From assembly GCA_001632425.1 (NCBI GenBank), contig KV425565.1, positions 124,001 through 188,000 of the forward strand: a stretch of 64,000 bases of DNA, written 5' to 3'. The notes below the pieces were generated by a model. It searched no databases, was not told the DNA's origin, and was given only the letters and a program-made list of their open reading frames with translations. Each line of letters begins with the position of its first letter. Position 1 is the first letter of the stretch. Shown here piece by piece: positions 45,874 to 57,721 of the stretch. Made by a program: the position numbers and the translations under genes. The DNA is from Neolentinus lepideus HHB14362 ss-1. Taxonomy: Eukaryota; Basidiomycota; Agaricomycetes; Gloeophyllales; Gloeophyllaceae.

Positions 45874-47535
45874 ATGCTACCTGCCTTGGCTTCGAGTCTG
45901 ACGCTTCTTACGGTCTGTGCAAGCGTACATAGCCAAGAAGTGTCCCACAGTCCTCACAGGGTGCAATTGACGGCTCGCAAGGCCTCTCATGACTCTCCTT
46001 TGAGGCGTCGGGCGTTGTCAGCCGCGAACATCCCTCTGAATGACTTCTACAAGGGCACTGATCTGCAGTACGTCGATGGATTGTCCAAGTTATCTATGGT
46101 CGCTGATCGTTCGCTTAGGTGGTACGGCAACATCTCTGGTACGTGCTTCCTGGAACTCGGTTTGGTGATAAGATCTCGGTCAAATTGTCTTTTCAGTTGG
46201 CACACCAGGGCAGACGATATCAGTTCGTACTGATAACTTTCATCTTCTTTCCGATCCACTTATACAAAGTTTCATAGGTGGTGTTCGACACGGGCAGTTC
46301 CACCCTTGAGTTCCCTAGTGCGAAATTACCGTTTCTATTTATATCGCAACTGTTCTGATGATTCGAAGGCACCGCGTGCGGCGACTCGTGCAGGAATCAG
46401 CATAAATTCGACACTGCGAAAAGCTCTACGTTCGTCGACACTGGGTATACCACTACGCTCACCTTCGCTACAGGCGTTGGCGTCGACCCGGTGCAGGGCG
46501 ATAATTATCAGCTTCAACTACGCAGTGGCCATGACACTGTGACTGTTGGTGGTCTGGTCGCGAAGAAGACGGATTTATATGTCATTACCGATCAGACGGA
46601 AACGTTTGCTATCGATCCCTTCGATGGCATTCAAGGTACGTCAACATTTATTGAAATCTGCAGTAGTACGGAGCTAATTTCAAGTCTGCTGCAGGAATGA
46701 GTGCTACCGCTCAGGGTTTCTTTGCTGGTCTAATCAACCAAGGCTTGCCCTGTAAGTAACAGCCTCTTTGGCGATCTTGATAGGGTCCTGACCTTCGTGG
46801 CTCAGCTGTGTTCGGCTTGTACCTCACTCCCAACGCAATTGGCAATGCCGAGCTCACCATCGGCGGTATCGACACGACAAAGTTCACAGGTGGGTTCCGG
46901 CTCCGAATATGCCTTCTCGACATCATAACCACACCTTATGCATGAATCTCAGGTTCCGTGTCGTATGCCTCTCTTCCCAGCGACTCCGGGGACACGTGGC
47001 AATTGTCCTCGCCTCAGATATCCGTGAACGGCAAGACGACGAGCACGCTGAAGCGAACACGCACGATCATCTTTGACAGCGGTACCAGCAATGTCTTATT
47101 TCCCACGTCGACTGCAGAGGCGAATATTTCCCGAACTGTTATCTCCGTCCACTGAGTCTGATTGATGTTTTCATTTTCCAGGCCATATACGCTCTCATCT
47201 CGCCCGACATCCAGCCCTTTGATGACGAGCCTGGCACCTATGGCATTGCGTGTAGCAAGATCCAGTCCCTGCCCGCCGTCATCGACCTGACGTTCACGTC
47301 CTCATCCGGCAAGGTGTTCAACCTCACGATCCCCAGCAGTGAGCTCAGCGTCGGGCCATTTGCCAGTGACTCGTCCACCTGTCAGACTCTCATCAATGCG
47401 TATGACGGGTACGACCTCGTCGGCGGAAGTGTGTTAAAGCACTACTACAGTATCTGGGATATTGGCAATCAGCGCATGGGCTTTGCGTCCAACCGTAAGA
47501 TTACTGATACTTCCGCGTGTTCGTCAGGGATCTAA
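45874..47535 (+). CDS. Secreted aspartic protease (peptidase family A1)
   Basis: Pepsin-type endopeptidase, predicted secreted. The signal peptide (MLPALASSLTLLTVCASVHS) is followed by a propeptide with basic pairs (SPLRRRALSAANIPL). Splicing produces [32 protein letters not shown] with the first catalytic Asp, then QGFFAGLINQGL, VFGLYLTPNAIGNAELTIGG, and the second catalytic Asp in TIIFDSGTSNVLFP. The C-terminus GGSVLKHYYSIWDIGNQRMG is the family end. About ten short introns. One junction is irregular: either a GC-AG intron at 47120-47181 gives the family-like AEAIYALISP, or a 44-nt GT-AG intron at 47138-47181 inserts five residues. Confidence 0.93.
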
Positions 47536-48235
47536 TGTGAGCGTTTGTTTCACACGTTTAATAGGTCACTAGGAGCGTCGCTGCCTTGGAGCACCCAAGA
47601 GGACTTCTGATTCTTGAGATCTCCCGCGCCATGTTCTACCAGGAATGTGATCTTCCTTGCTGCATCCGCCTCAGCAGAATAAAAGAATTTTAACGCTTGA
47701 ATTGATAAAATGCTTCCGTGATTCTTCGGATAATCGTGAGTGCGCACACGTGCAGCGACGATGTCTTCTCAGTTCCCGCTCGTGCTTCGCGGAGATGAAT
47801 ATTTGTCTTGCAACCGGCTGTATCTGGCGTGAAAGCTGCGGAAGCATCCGTCAAACGCACATAGTAAGTACTTCATGGATCATGGCGGCCCTGCATGATC
47901 GACTCATTTGAGCAGCTTTGTGTTTCATCGAGACGAGGGGCCCGTGCTGTTTGGATCTACTACTAGCTATTGCGCTCCCCAGTTTCAAGGACAACGGGCA
48001 GATTAACGCGAATTCAGGCTTGCTCATGGACATCAGATGCAAATATTAGACTGACAATTTGAAACAAACTAAGAAAGCAATGTTAGAGCATCTCGACTAT
48101 GTATGAACTGGTACATATGCAGGAATTAGATATTAGGTATATAGAGGCGGGCTGCCCACCGCCAGGCTAGTGGCAGTCCAAGCCCTGCGGATTCTTGAGA
48201 GTTAGTGTTACATTTTACGATAGATACTCTTCGTT
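47536..48235. other. Convergent intergenic region
   Basis: 3' flanks of the protease and transcription factor genes. Nothing else supported. Confidence 0.5.
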
Positions 48236-51065
48236 TCACAAGATCAATACGTCTAGATTGAGGTCCCGCATGGTGGACCGCCAGTCTGCGCCCGGGTGGT
48301 TTTGGTCGAGCCGTTTCCATACCTACAACATCACATCAGCAACTGCGGCGAACTAGTGTACACCTTGTGTTAGTCCTTACTTCTAACACGATTTGTTCCG
48401 AGGTGTCGATTTCGTAGCAGCCTACCATCGTGTCAGCTCCGCGCCTGCACACGACAAATCGGTGAGAATGCTTACATTGACCTCTGCGGAAGAAGCACGC
48501 TGCTGTGAGACCCAATTGAACTCCGAAACGAGGCTGGACGACACATACCTGAAAGCCTCGAACAGATCTAGCACTTGACGCCGCGACTCGCCAAAGGCAT
48601 GTGAAGCCGCTATTATCACCGGCCAGTTTAAGCTGAGCAATGGGCACTCAGAAGAGTGTCAAGGAACACATATACTTGTTAACGCACTCGACACTGAGTT
48701 TGTTTTCGGCACAACGAAGGCAAAGCGTCAGGATTGTCTCCACACAGCGTTGCACGATGTGGTCGTCGGGGGAGACTTGACCGACATCTCTCAGTAGAAC
48801 GATCTAGCAAAAGCATAAGTAAAGACGACTTAGTCTGAAGAGCAGTGGTCCACCTTGGCTGCGTTGACGTATATCATATTGCCCGTTCGTACTCGCGCAG
48901 GGATGTCCTCCGCCGGAGGCGCCCAGTTGTCTAGGTCATTGTAGAGAAGCGTGCACTCAGAGGAAGGGTCTGCAGCTGAAGTCACGCTGTCCGGTAGCTC
49001 CACAACATGCGCTCTTCCGCTGAGCGCTCGTGCGACGGATGCTACGACCTGCACCTACGAGATGAGAATATGTGAAAGGAGACGGTCGCAGATGCTGACC
49101 TGAGCAAGAAGAGGCACGAGCGTTCGAGACATGCCGAACACATTTTCGACGTGCGACTTCGCAACCGTGTCGTCGTGCCTAACATCGTCTTTTAGACTGC
49201 TGCATCCTGCGCACAGTAAAGATACAGACCACCAGTCAACCGAGCCATTACCTAAGATAGTTGGTTCTCTTCCCGTTGCCAGACTCCCTGCAGTCGGGCG
49301 TCGTGTTAGATCTCGCATTACGCGACTACGTCATGTTAGAGCGCACCAAACATGTCGTAAATAGCCAAAATTTCGAGCAGTAGTTTAGCGCGTGAGGTGC
49401 CGGTTACAGTTCCCGGTCGACATGCCACCCGACGCGCCAACATTGCTGAGGGGCCCCCTCGAGATTTCACTAAGCCCTTGGCTACATTCAGATTCTTGTG
49501 CCAACGGTGGCCGCCAGTGAATATCTATCACGACGATGCGAATCGTTTCACCCGCTGAACGTATTCAACAATATGTAACGTGCAACTCACATCGATGAGA
49601 GCAATAGTAATGGAGGCCGACAGCGCGGCGTCGCTTTGCACGCCATCGGCTGTGGAGCAGGCTGCCGTCAACCACCTTGTGGACTCCAACCGGTAAGCTT
49701 GAGCTAGGTTCATCATGCTGACGGAGCCCTCAGGAGAGGAGCCGCCACGACCTATCTGGAAGGACTGGTGGACTGCAGCGACCCCCAGTAGCGCGAGTCG
49801 AAGCGCCTCAGTTGCGGGATCACTTCGCAGCGGGCGATTGAACACAAGGGATACATTTGCTGCCGCAACAGGGTTCTCAAACGGGACGGCCATGATGATG
49901 TTTAATGAAGTGTCGCAATAGTGACGGATCTTAAGACGGAAGAAAACAAAAATCGATCTCATTGGTATCTAAATGGATGATTATTGGACGAAGGGTGCCC
50001 CACCAAATGCCTCTCCTGGACAGTCTGGAACTAGATAAGAAGGCGTCAATATGCTTCTTCGGAGCGGGGAAGAACAGCCTGATGTACATACGTATGGTTC
50101 GATAGGGTCCACTGGGTGTATTAGGTGCGAATTATGATGAACCCATTGGGGAGCGTGGTGAGGACCGTGTTCGACGCGACGAATGGTATTGTTACTTGAT
50201 GAAGAACGAGACGGAATGTGCCCACTATCGACAGAGTGGTGCCCTGGGGAATGAGCGTGTAAAGGAGTCGAAGAATATGCCGAATTATAGCGCTGTGATG
50301 GGTATGATGAGGTCATTTCCGGTATTACAGGTAATGCATGCGATTGTAAGGAATGTGCTGGGTATCCGTGAGTCGTAGCTTGGAGGCTGGGAATACTATC
50401 CAAAGCGGTTAGTCGGAAGTGACGAATGGTCCGAAAGACACACCTTTGACGACGATGTGTATCGGCGGCAGGTGGCAGGGTCAGGTAAGGCTCGCTGCTT
50501 GAGAATATCAGAACCGGTTATAGATCCCCCAAGTATCTTTCTCACCTGTGACGCCTCGTCGACGCCGGAGGTGGCAGACTCAATTCCATGGCCCCGTTCT
50601 CGGGCTTGGGAGGAGTATTGTTGCGCGTCGGGGGAGTCGAGGACTCGGAGACTCCTGAAGACTCGGCAGTGGACGGTCGATTGTCTATCGGCACAGACTG
50701 CTTCTTCGGAGGGGCCTTCTTACGTGCAGGCAAGCCTTCCGGCCAGGTACACTTCGCAACTTCGCATGAGTGGACAGATAAGGAAAAAACCTGCAAGTAC
50801 TTACCTCTCGCTGCCCATGGGTGCACCTCAGACAACTTGGTTTGGTTTCATCACACTGGGTGGCATGATGAGAGACGTGCTGCGGACATTGCCAAACACG
50901 GAGAAGTACCTTTATCTTCTTCGCTCGACATGTCAAACAGCCTGTTTTGCTGCGGGTATATTTTGGACGCTTGCGTTGGGGAGGGACATTAGTCGGACGG
51001 GGTAATGGTGCCACCAAATGCATATGCCCAGGTTGTGGCGGAGGGGCGAAATACGTCGGGGTCAT
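48236..51065 (-). CDS. Zn(II)2Cys6 fungal-type transcription factor
   Basis: DNA-binding regulator of fungal type. The binuclear cluster is assembled across three exons: GCLTCRAKKIK, then CDETKPSCLRCTHGQRE, then CTWPEGLPARKK, giving exact C-x2-C-x6-C-x6-C-x2-C-x6-C spacing. It is preceded by a basic proline-rich N-terminus and followed by a linker (SGVSESSTPPTRNNTPP) and a His/Ser-rich stretch (HSPGHHSVDSGHIPSRSS). The middle region (AVPFENPVAAANVSLVFN, then ALRLALLGVAAVHQSFQ, then AKLLLEILAIYDMFG) matches the fungal-specific C-terminal regulatory domain. The end is VWKRLDQNHPGADW...LNLDVLIL. About ten or more short introns. Its target genes are unknown; adjacency to the protease is suggestive only. 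Confidence 0.9.
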
Positions 51066-54000
51066 ATAGTGGTTCGTAGTCGGGCTTTGGGGAGCGTGAA
51101 TAATAATACGTCGAGGACGAGGGTGGATGGCAACTCACTGGTACATGTTGGAAGAACGATATTCGGACGGACGATGAAAGGGCTCGTCATCTGCAGCTCG
51201 CATGATAGAAATAATAGCAAGGAGGATGAGAAGTAGCAACGAGGAAACGATGCCCTTTTGCGGATCATCGCATCTCGGGATGCATCGCCGAACACAGATC
51301 TGAGGTCTGCGACGGTCTGATGTCTGTGAATTCTTCGGTAAAGTTGGAGATTTTCTATGATTTTATCAGAAAACACGGTGTTGCATTTCAGTATGCGGAG
51401 GATTTGCTCTCAAAAATGGTGGGCAAAGTCAATGTTTTGTGCCCTCATACACTTTGCGCTGGCAAACATGGACGAAAAAGGTATGGTGCGTATGTCTGTC
51501 AGAACTAATCATGCGAATGGGACAATCAGCCACAACGGCGCAGTTGCCGGAAAGGAGAGAAGCCGGAGACTAGTCGCACCTTTCTCACCCCATAAATTCG
51601 GCGTCAGGGACGTTACAGCCTCTGATGCCGTCAGTTCCATCCCAAAACACCAGCCCCGATCTGTTCCGATGATATGTTTTTTCTGCGGAAAATGAAGGTG
51701 GGCCATTGCACTCCAGCGATTGCAGCGGCGTCTTTCAGGAGACCTGATCAGTGATCACCGGCGCCTTTCCAAGGAATCCTTACGCTATCCTTTCTCCGTT
51801 TTCCAACCTTATCGGTGCAACAATAACAACAGGTTCAACTTTCTTTGTACGTACACTGTTGTGGTGTTTGCACAAATTATCAGATGCAACCCCCATGCCA
51901 CGTTCCCATTTGTAGGTGCACCAACGTCGCGTGGACGAGTCATATCACACAGACAACTGTCTGAGACAAGGCAGCGAAAACACAGCAGAGTTAATCCGAT
52001 TATAGCGACCCTCCGTTGTAAGAAAGATCACTGATCTGTCACACGCATGCAGATTCGTCGTGGCGATCAACTATGCCGCAGAAGGCAACGAACTGTCGAT
52101 GGAGGTGTTGCCTGGAAGACGTAAAAGATGGCTCTGAGACCCGCTTCCCATCTATGCTACTTTGGGTTGCGGTGCGGTCAAGCAAACCCTCCTCTCCCGA
52201 GAATCTGAAACGTAGGATGGGCATCAACAATCGACGAGCAGTCTAAATGCTAATATAACTGATCATCAATAAGAGAGCAGTGCGAAGAGTTACTGAACGT
52301 CGCTAATCCGACGCCATCACTAGGTCGTTTTCGTCGGGCCGACTAGTAAGGGTCAGCGGAACCTGAATATTCTTAGATTCGTCTGACATCAAGGAAGGAG
52401 AAGTCAACGGTTCGCGGGTCCGTAGCCGAGACTTATGTACATAGCAATGTTGCATCACGGATGAGATTAGCCTGGTATTGCGCGGTTCAGCATTTCCACC
52501 TGAGCCCTAGTAGGCTATGCTAGCATCAGTGTATGATTTCATTAGCAGATATAACACCCTGTCTGTTCATTACGAGTCGTGGTCCGGTCCGTATGACTCG
52601 TGCAATCGACGCTTTTCGGTTCTACCGTGATTACCCTGGATGACGCCCCACTCCTTCCATCTGGGCCACCATCCCGCCAAAACAAGGTGGAGCAGGTGAA
52701 TAGACAACGTTAATACGGTATAAATGCAATGCAAGTTGGTAAAATATGTGCCTTTCGAATTCCTAGATCATCGCGATTGAATATGCCACTCTGGTGGCCT
52801 CAGCTCCGGACGGATATTAGATGCAAATGAATGGGACAGCATGAGCTTATGAAACGTCCGAGCCGGGGGAAAAGCTCAGATACTGTTGACTTCGCCCTAT
52901 CCACCAATACATCCGAGTTGACTAACAGCTGCAATGAGATTGAGTTCATCGGTCAAGATGATAGATGGTTCGGGGTGCGGGTACAGACCTTTAGATACGG
53001 TTCTACCACCATCTTTATCTTTACGTCATAAACCACAGGGCTCCCCTGGTTGCCTTTGAGGTACAGAGACGATCCGTGAATGCATAGACATCATGTGGCA
53101 ATGATGCTTAGCTGTGTCAGAAGGTAGTAAAAACAAGCCTCAGGGTCTCAAGGCACGAGCTTTCACCATTGGACTTCTTCGCTGTGGACCGTTGGGGTAA
53201 CTTGACGTCTTCTTCGCAGGACACCAGTCTTCTCTGGAACAAACGTTCTGATGAAATCAAATGTGGGAACGGTCAGCCGTATGAGCAGTTATTTTGCAAT
53301 CTTCGTTAAACACGAGAGGACACTTCCCCTTACCTGGCACAGAAAATCCATTGAGAGATTGGGACGGTAGGAGTCGATAGCATGATAATGACCTACTGTC
53401 AGATCGTATGATGGGGTAGAGCACAACATACGGCAGACGACATCTGCGCTGAGAGCTCAGCGGTGGGCGGATTGGGTTGACCGATCACCTTGCACAATTG
53501 TAGGATCGGGAACAAGCTGCTGCCAGAGCTTCCCAGACAATATTGCGTGTTGAACGTGATCACATTCATTCTCCTTGTGTGCCCTCCGTTCCCACCGTGC
53601 CCACAAAATGGCTTCGCATGGCCGACTTGGCGGCCGCCCCGCCCATAACCGCGCTCTGGAAATTCGAAAAACCCCCATCCGTAACGACAAGAAGGTCAGC
53701 GGAGAAGCGTTCCATCTCAGCTTGTCTCGTTAGAGTCGGAATACCTATGGAATAATCATATATCGTTCATCACAAAGATATGAGACACCCTCTTCAGCTG
53801 TGCACTTTTGCTGCAAGAATTCATCGCTATTCAAGGCAATACTGATCCCAGAAACAGCAGCTTGGAAGTCATCTGAACAATTTTTGCAAAGTTCCATGAG
53901 GTCTCGTCTTGAATGGGTCCCTCAGCGAGACAGGGGAGACAGTGAACAATAGTCAAAAGGCCGCAGCGCTGTGGCACTAATCAATTTGATGTTGTTTGGC

Positions 54001-54172
54001 TTCAAATGTCTGCTTATTTGGTCATGTGGGTGTTGCCAGTATGACCGAAATAGGCAAAGTGGGATGCGTCGTTCAATAACCCACTTTCGCCACACATCGT
54101 ATGTGAATACCGTTAATTTTGCGATACACCCCCACCTTCCACATATTCTATCGAGCGAAACCACACATCATC
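51066..54172. other. 3.1-kb gene-free stretch
   Basis: Only short uncorrelated frames, none with family motifs or supporting splice junctions. No tRNA, tandem array or terminal repeats recognised. Likely promoter at both ends (transcription factor at left, hypothetical gene at right) and decayed sequence between. Confidence 0.5.
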
Positions 54173-54916
54173 ATGGCTGGGCATTTTTGCGGAAGAAACC
54201 GCTCAGACTCGGACTCGGGTCGTTCGGCGTCGTCGAGCTCGTCCAGCGCGACACCCCCATCCCCCACCACCCCTACCAAGCGTCGTCAGATGCCACAGCC
54301 CCTCCGATTGGACTCGATCGGTGTTGATCCTTCTACACTCGTTGGGAAGACACTGACACGTATCCGCCGCTCCCAATCGCACCCGGCCCTTACCCTTGAT
54401 TTTGCGGACAACACGAGCTTCCAGATCCTCGTCGACGGCTATGATCCCGTACACAAGGGCATCCCAAAGGAGCTCGAGATGGACGACGGATTCGCTGGTG
54501 TTCTGGAGTCGTGCACAGCCAAGGCAGATAAGCAGCGCGGCAGGTCGGCCAGCGGAGGCAAGCTCGCGAAGGGCATGGTCATCACGGACTGTGCCCTTAT
54601 CCGCCTGATGGACAAGGCCTTTGAGAGGCAGAAAGTCCAGGACGCCGACCCCGTGTGGCCTCGCCTCGCCCCCAGCTTGGGCAAGGAGTCGAAGTGGGAC
54701 CAGAACCACCTTGGCCTCGCCTTCAAATTTGCGGCCACAGATGGCAACGACGTGCCGTCGCGATGGCACTGCGTCTGGGCCACTCTCGCCGAGTATGATG
54801 ACACCGTGGGCACCTGTACTTTTAGGAGCTATGACGATGTCTACTTGAATAAATTGGAGCGTACCCCGCGAAAGGGACGCGCCAAGTACAGGTCGCGGAA
54901 CGGACAGAGAAATTAA
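54173..54916 (+). CDS. Intronless conserved-looking protein, function unknown
   Basis: 247 residues, single exon, no recognised domain. N-terminal 45 residues are Ser-rich with TPPSPTTPTKRR. The rest looks globular: LDSIGVDPSTLVGKTLTRIR, HPALTLDFADNTSFQILVDG, GMVITDCALIRLMDKAFER, DQNHLGLAFKFA and WHCVWATLAEYDD. It ends with a basic tail RTPRKGRAKYRSRNGQRN. Codon use has the strong third-position C/G bias of the well-expressed genes here, supporting a real gene. There is no signal peptide or membrane segment. Confidence 0.8.
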   Translation: MAGHFCGRNRSDSDSGRSASSSSSSATPPSPTTPTKRRQMPQPLRLDSIGVDPSTLVGKTLTRIRRSQSHPALTLDFADNTSFQILVDGYDPVHKGIPKELEMDDGFAGVLESCTAKADKQRGRSASGGKLAKGMVITDCALIRLMDKAFERQKVQDADPVWPRLAPSLGKESKWDQNHLGLAFKFAATDGNDVPSRWHCVWATLAEYDDTVGTCTFRSYDDVYLNKLERTPRKGRAKYRSRNGQRN

Positions 54917-55755
54917 GCCGATCACTCCGGTATGTTCGCCCCATGACAGCTACAACGGCCTAACAGCTGATACTTTCGCCAGCTGCCACATGTACTCTCC
55001 CCGAAATGACCCTCCAAATCTCCAGCGCTACCCATCTGCTTTGTTTCTCGCCTCGCTACTCACATCGTCCTCTTGATTTGATCCAAACTATCATCGTTTA
55101 CTCAAGCTTTGCTGTGCATTGGATTGTCTCTGCTGACGATTGTTGCACGTTGTACCATCACCAGTTTTCGCGTTATCTTTATCTATATATTTCATTCCAT
55201 TTGCATAGGATTTTCTCAACCATTCTTGTACGTTTCTTGCACATAGTTATCTTGCTTGAATATCGATAATGTTCACGGATTCACTCGACATCAGATCTTG
55301 TTTATCAGTTACTTGTTACCCTGGTAAATAGTTGTTTTACAATTACTTGTGCGTTTTCAAAAATATAAACTGTACAACATTCAGAAGCAATGGCAGCCTG
55401 AGAGATTCGCCACGTATGCAGGGGCGATCGAGCGAGTGCGATTGTTATACCGAAATCCTCTGGCGCCCGCTCCGCGGCCGTGTGCGTACATCGTCTCACA
55501 AGGTCGTCTATAATGCTACTCCTGTTGAATCATCACTAAGTTACAGTTCCCGAACATGAAAGAACCTCCGCTTCCGGGGTATACTGGTGCAAGTACGACG
55601 ACGTTACACAGACGAGAATAATACTATACAACTAGTGCAGGGTATCCAATCCCACTCCGAGATTAAATCGATTCTATTAGGAAGTTGTGGACGGAAAAGG
55701 GACAGCCGGAACCGGTGTGGTGGATGGTAAGGCAGGTCGAACGTGTGCGCCACAC
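54917..55755. other. Convergent intergenic region
   Basis: AT-rich 3' flanks with no supported gene. Confidence 0.5.
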
Positions 55756-57156
55756 TTAGTGGCATTTGGCCAGGTTGAAGTACTTGCCGAGGGGCGGGTT
55801 GTGCGTGTAGGCATTGACGTTCTGGCACCAGCCGTTCAGGAACTGGTGCAGGCTGTGAAAGAGTGTGTCAATTAGATATCGTCTCTTCACAGATTTTAAG
55901 GACAATAGACGCACTAGTCCAGGTTGTTCTGGCAGCGGCAACACCCAGTATTGCCAGCCGCAGTTGCTTGATCCTGAAAACCGGATGTCAGACGGGACCA
56001 GTGAATGATTGACAACGTACAAATGTCATGGAAACGCTCCATCCGTTGTAGCCAGCGATGGTCTTGAGCAGATCACCACCGTTGCCATTCAGACTGTCAG
56101 CGAAAAACTTGGCACCAGTCTTGATGTTGTAATCCTACATACAACATTGCCTAATCAGCGAATGAACGGCAATGCACCGGGAGCAGGAGGGAACGTACGA
56201 CATCCTTGCAGTTACCGCCAGGTGCTGCCAGGCACTTGTCCCAGGTAAGCTGCATCAGGCCCTGCTCGCCCGCACCGCCAACGGTAGCGGGGTTGCATCC
56301 CGACTCCTGCATCGCGAACGAGGCGATCATAATAGGGGGCACGCCGAATTGCCAGGCGTACTTCTCGAACGTAGAGATGTAGTCCGAGCAGGCACTGAAC
56401 GCGCTGTTTGGGTCCTTGACCGCCTCGCCGAGGTCCATTGTGATCACGTCCTCGACGCGAATGTAGGGCGGCTGCCAGCCGCCGTCGTTCAGACCGCAGT
56501 TCAGCCAATCGATGTTGCCGTTGGGGCCAGAGTACTGTGTGACATCCTCTGTAGAAGGAATATATTAAACCCAAGCTTTTTTTTGGCATATGCAAAATTG
56601 ATGCGTACTTGTAGCTCCGATGGCACCACAGTTTGATTTGACATTGATGAGGCCCTTGACGGATGGAGGGGCAGAGGGTTTCGGAGCTTCAGAGGTCTTG
56701 GCCGGCGGAGGCGGGGGCGCCGCACTGGTCTTCACCAGGGCTTCGTTGACCTGTATTCGGATTAATCGTTAAAGAAACGTGTGGATTATGGATACAAAAA
56801 GGGTCCCTTGAGCGAAGGACAAGGATAGAAGGTTCAGAATATCGCAGGATATGCATCATTGCTCCTGTGCTTCCTCTTCAAGAACAAAGGACATATCCGT
56901 AATCGCAATCCGTGACTGCTTCTTCGTCTCCATCGAAAAGGATGTGTATGGCGAGAGTGCGGCAGAAGGGACTCACAGCTACGCTACTGCTGGACGCTTT
57001 AGCGTTCCTCTTCGCACACCTCTGTGCTGGAGTCGATCTCCGTCTGTTCACATTATGGTGACGACGCGAAAGACGGCCCAGGGGGGTGTTGTCGTGCAGT
57101 TCAGCGGTAACCGCGACCACCAAAGCCAAGAGAACAAACAGTCCAAAGTTCTTCAT
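55756..57156 (-). CDS. Secreted lysozyme-like protein (GH23/SLT-type)
   Basis: Predicted extracellular glycoside hydrolase acting on peptidoglycan- or chitin-like chains. The signal peptide MKNFGLFVLLALVVAVTA is followed by a basic pro-region (RLSRRHHNVNRRRS). Splicing gives a proline-rich linker (APPPPPAKTSEAPKPSAPP), then NCGAIGATKDVTQYSGPNGN. The catalytic domain runs FEKYAWQFGVPPIMIASFAM-QESGCNP (catalytic Glu in QES), GGAGEQGLMQLTWDKC, and the YNIKTGAKFFADSLNGNGGD helix. A Cys-rich end DQATAAGNTGCCRCQNNLD is joined to YLHQFLNGWCQNVNAY. Five introns or so. GEQGLMQLTWDKC matches the SLT lysozyme motif GxxGLMQ. Members are common in agaricomycetes and a role against bacteria is inferred, not shown. 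Confidence 0.9.
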
Positions 57157-57261
57157 ATCGAATTCAGTCAAGGACAGAAAAAAAGAGAGCGACTGGGGTC
57201 AGGTATTCGGAGACACGGCAAGCTGCACGGAGACTCAGCAGGCAGGAGAGAATAAGATAGA

Positions 57262-57721
57262 TTGGAGGGGGTAGTTGAGGAGGATTCGACGGTTAAGCCA
57301 GCCGTCGGTAAATGCCATCCAATCGGATGGCGCAAGGTTCCTTCGCGGGCATCATCTCCCGGCGCTGCACAAGCCTTTGGGCACATGGGTCCAGCGATTC
57401 CAGCGGTCAAGCAGCCCCTGTGGAGGAAAGCAAAGGTGCACAGTGTTCATAAGCTGTATGTGTATCATACTGTGCAGCGGAATTCCGATTTCAGATCTCA
57501 ACGTCAACTCCGGGTGGCTGGACCTGCTGCAAGAACTTGCCAAGGAGGCCGATGGAAGCACCCCAATTTCAGCTAGTGATGTCTCGTCGATCTATCAAAG
57601 CCCCTTACCCCAGCGACGCATTGCGGTTCGTTCTGAGTTCATCGACTGCGACGTCGGCGCGGGCGGACAGACCGTGAACGTCTGGGTCCTTAATTTACAA
57701 CGGGGTCCGCCGAAGTGGTAA
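57262..57721 (+). CDS. Possible gene fragment, unknown
   Basis: An open stretch of about 148 codons whose second half looks protein-like (ISDLNVNSGWLDLLQELAKE, then PISASDVSSIYQSPLPQRR). It overlaps no family I know, the first half is Cys/His-rich and unconvincing, and it lacks a TATA or clear start context. It is antisense-adjacent to the promoter of the GH23 gene. Confidence 0.2.

Noticed and set aside
51066..54172. Transposable element hidden in the gene-free stretch
   Set aside because: No transposase, reverse transcriptase motif, terminal repeats or target duplications could be found.
54203..54925. 240-codon minus-strand frame opposite the 247-residue gene
   Set aside because: Both strands are open because of third-position C/G bias; the plus strand begins with ATG in good context and has sensible protein composition.
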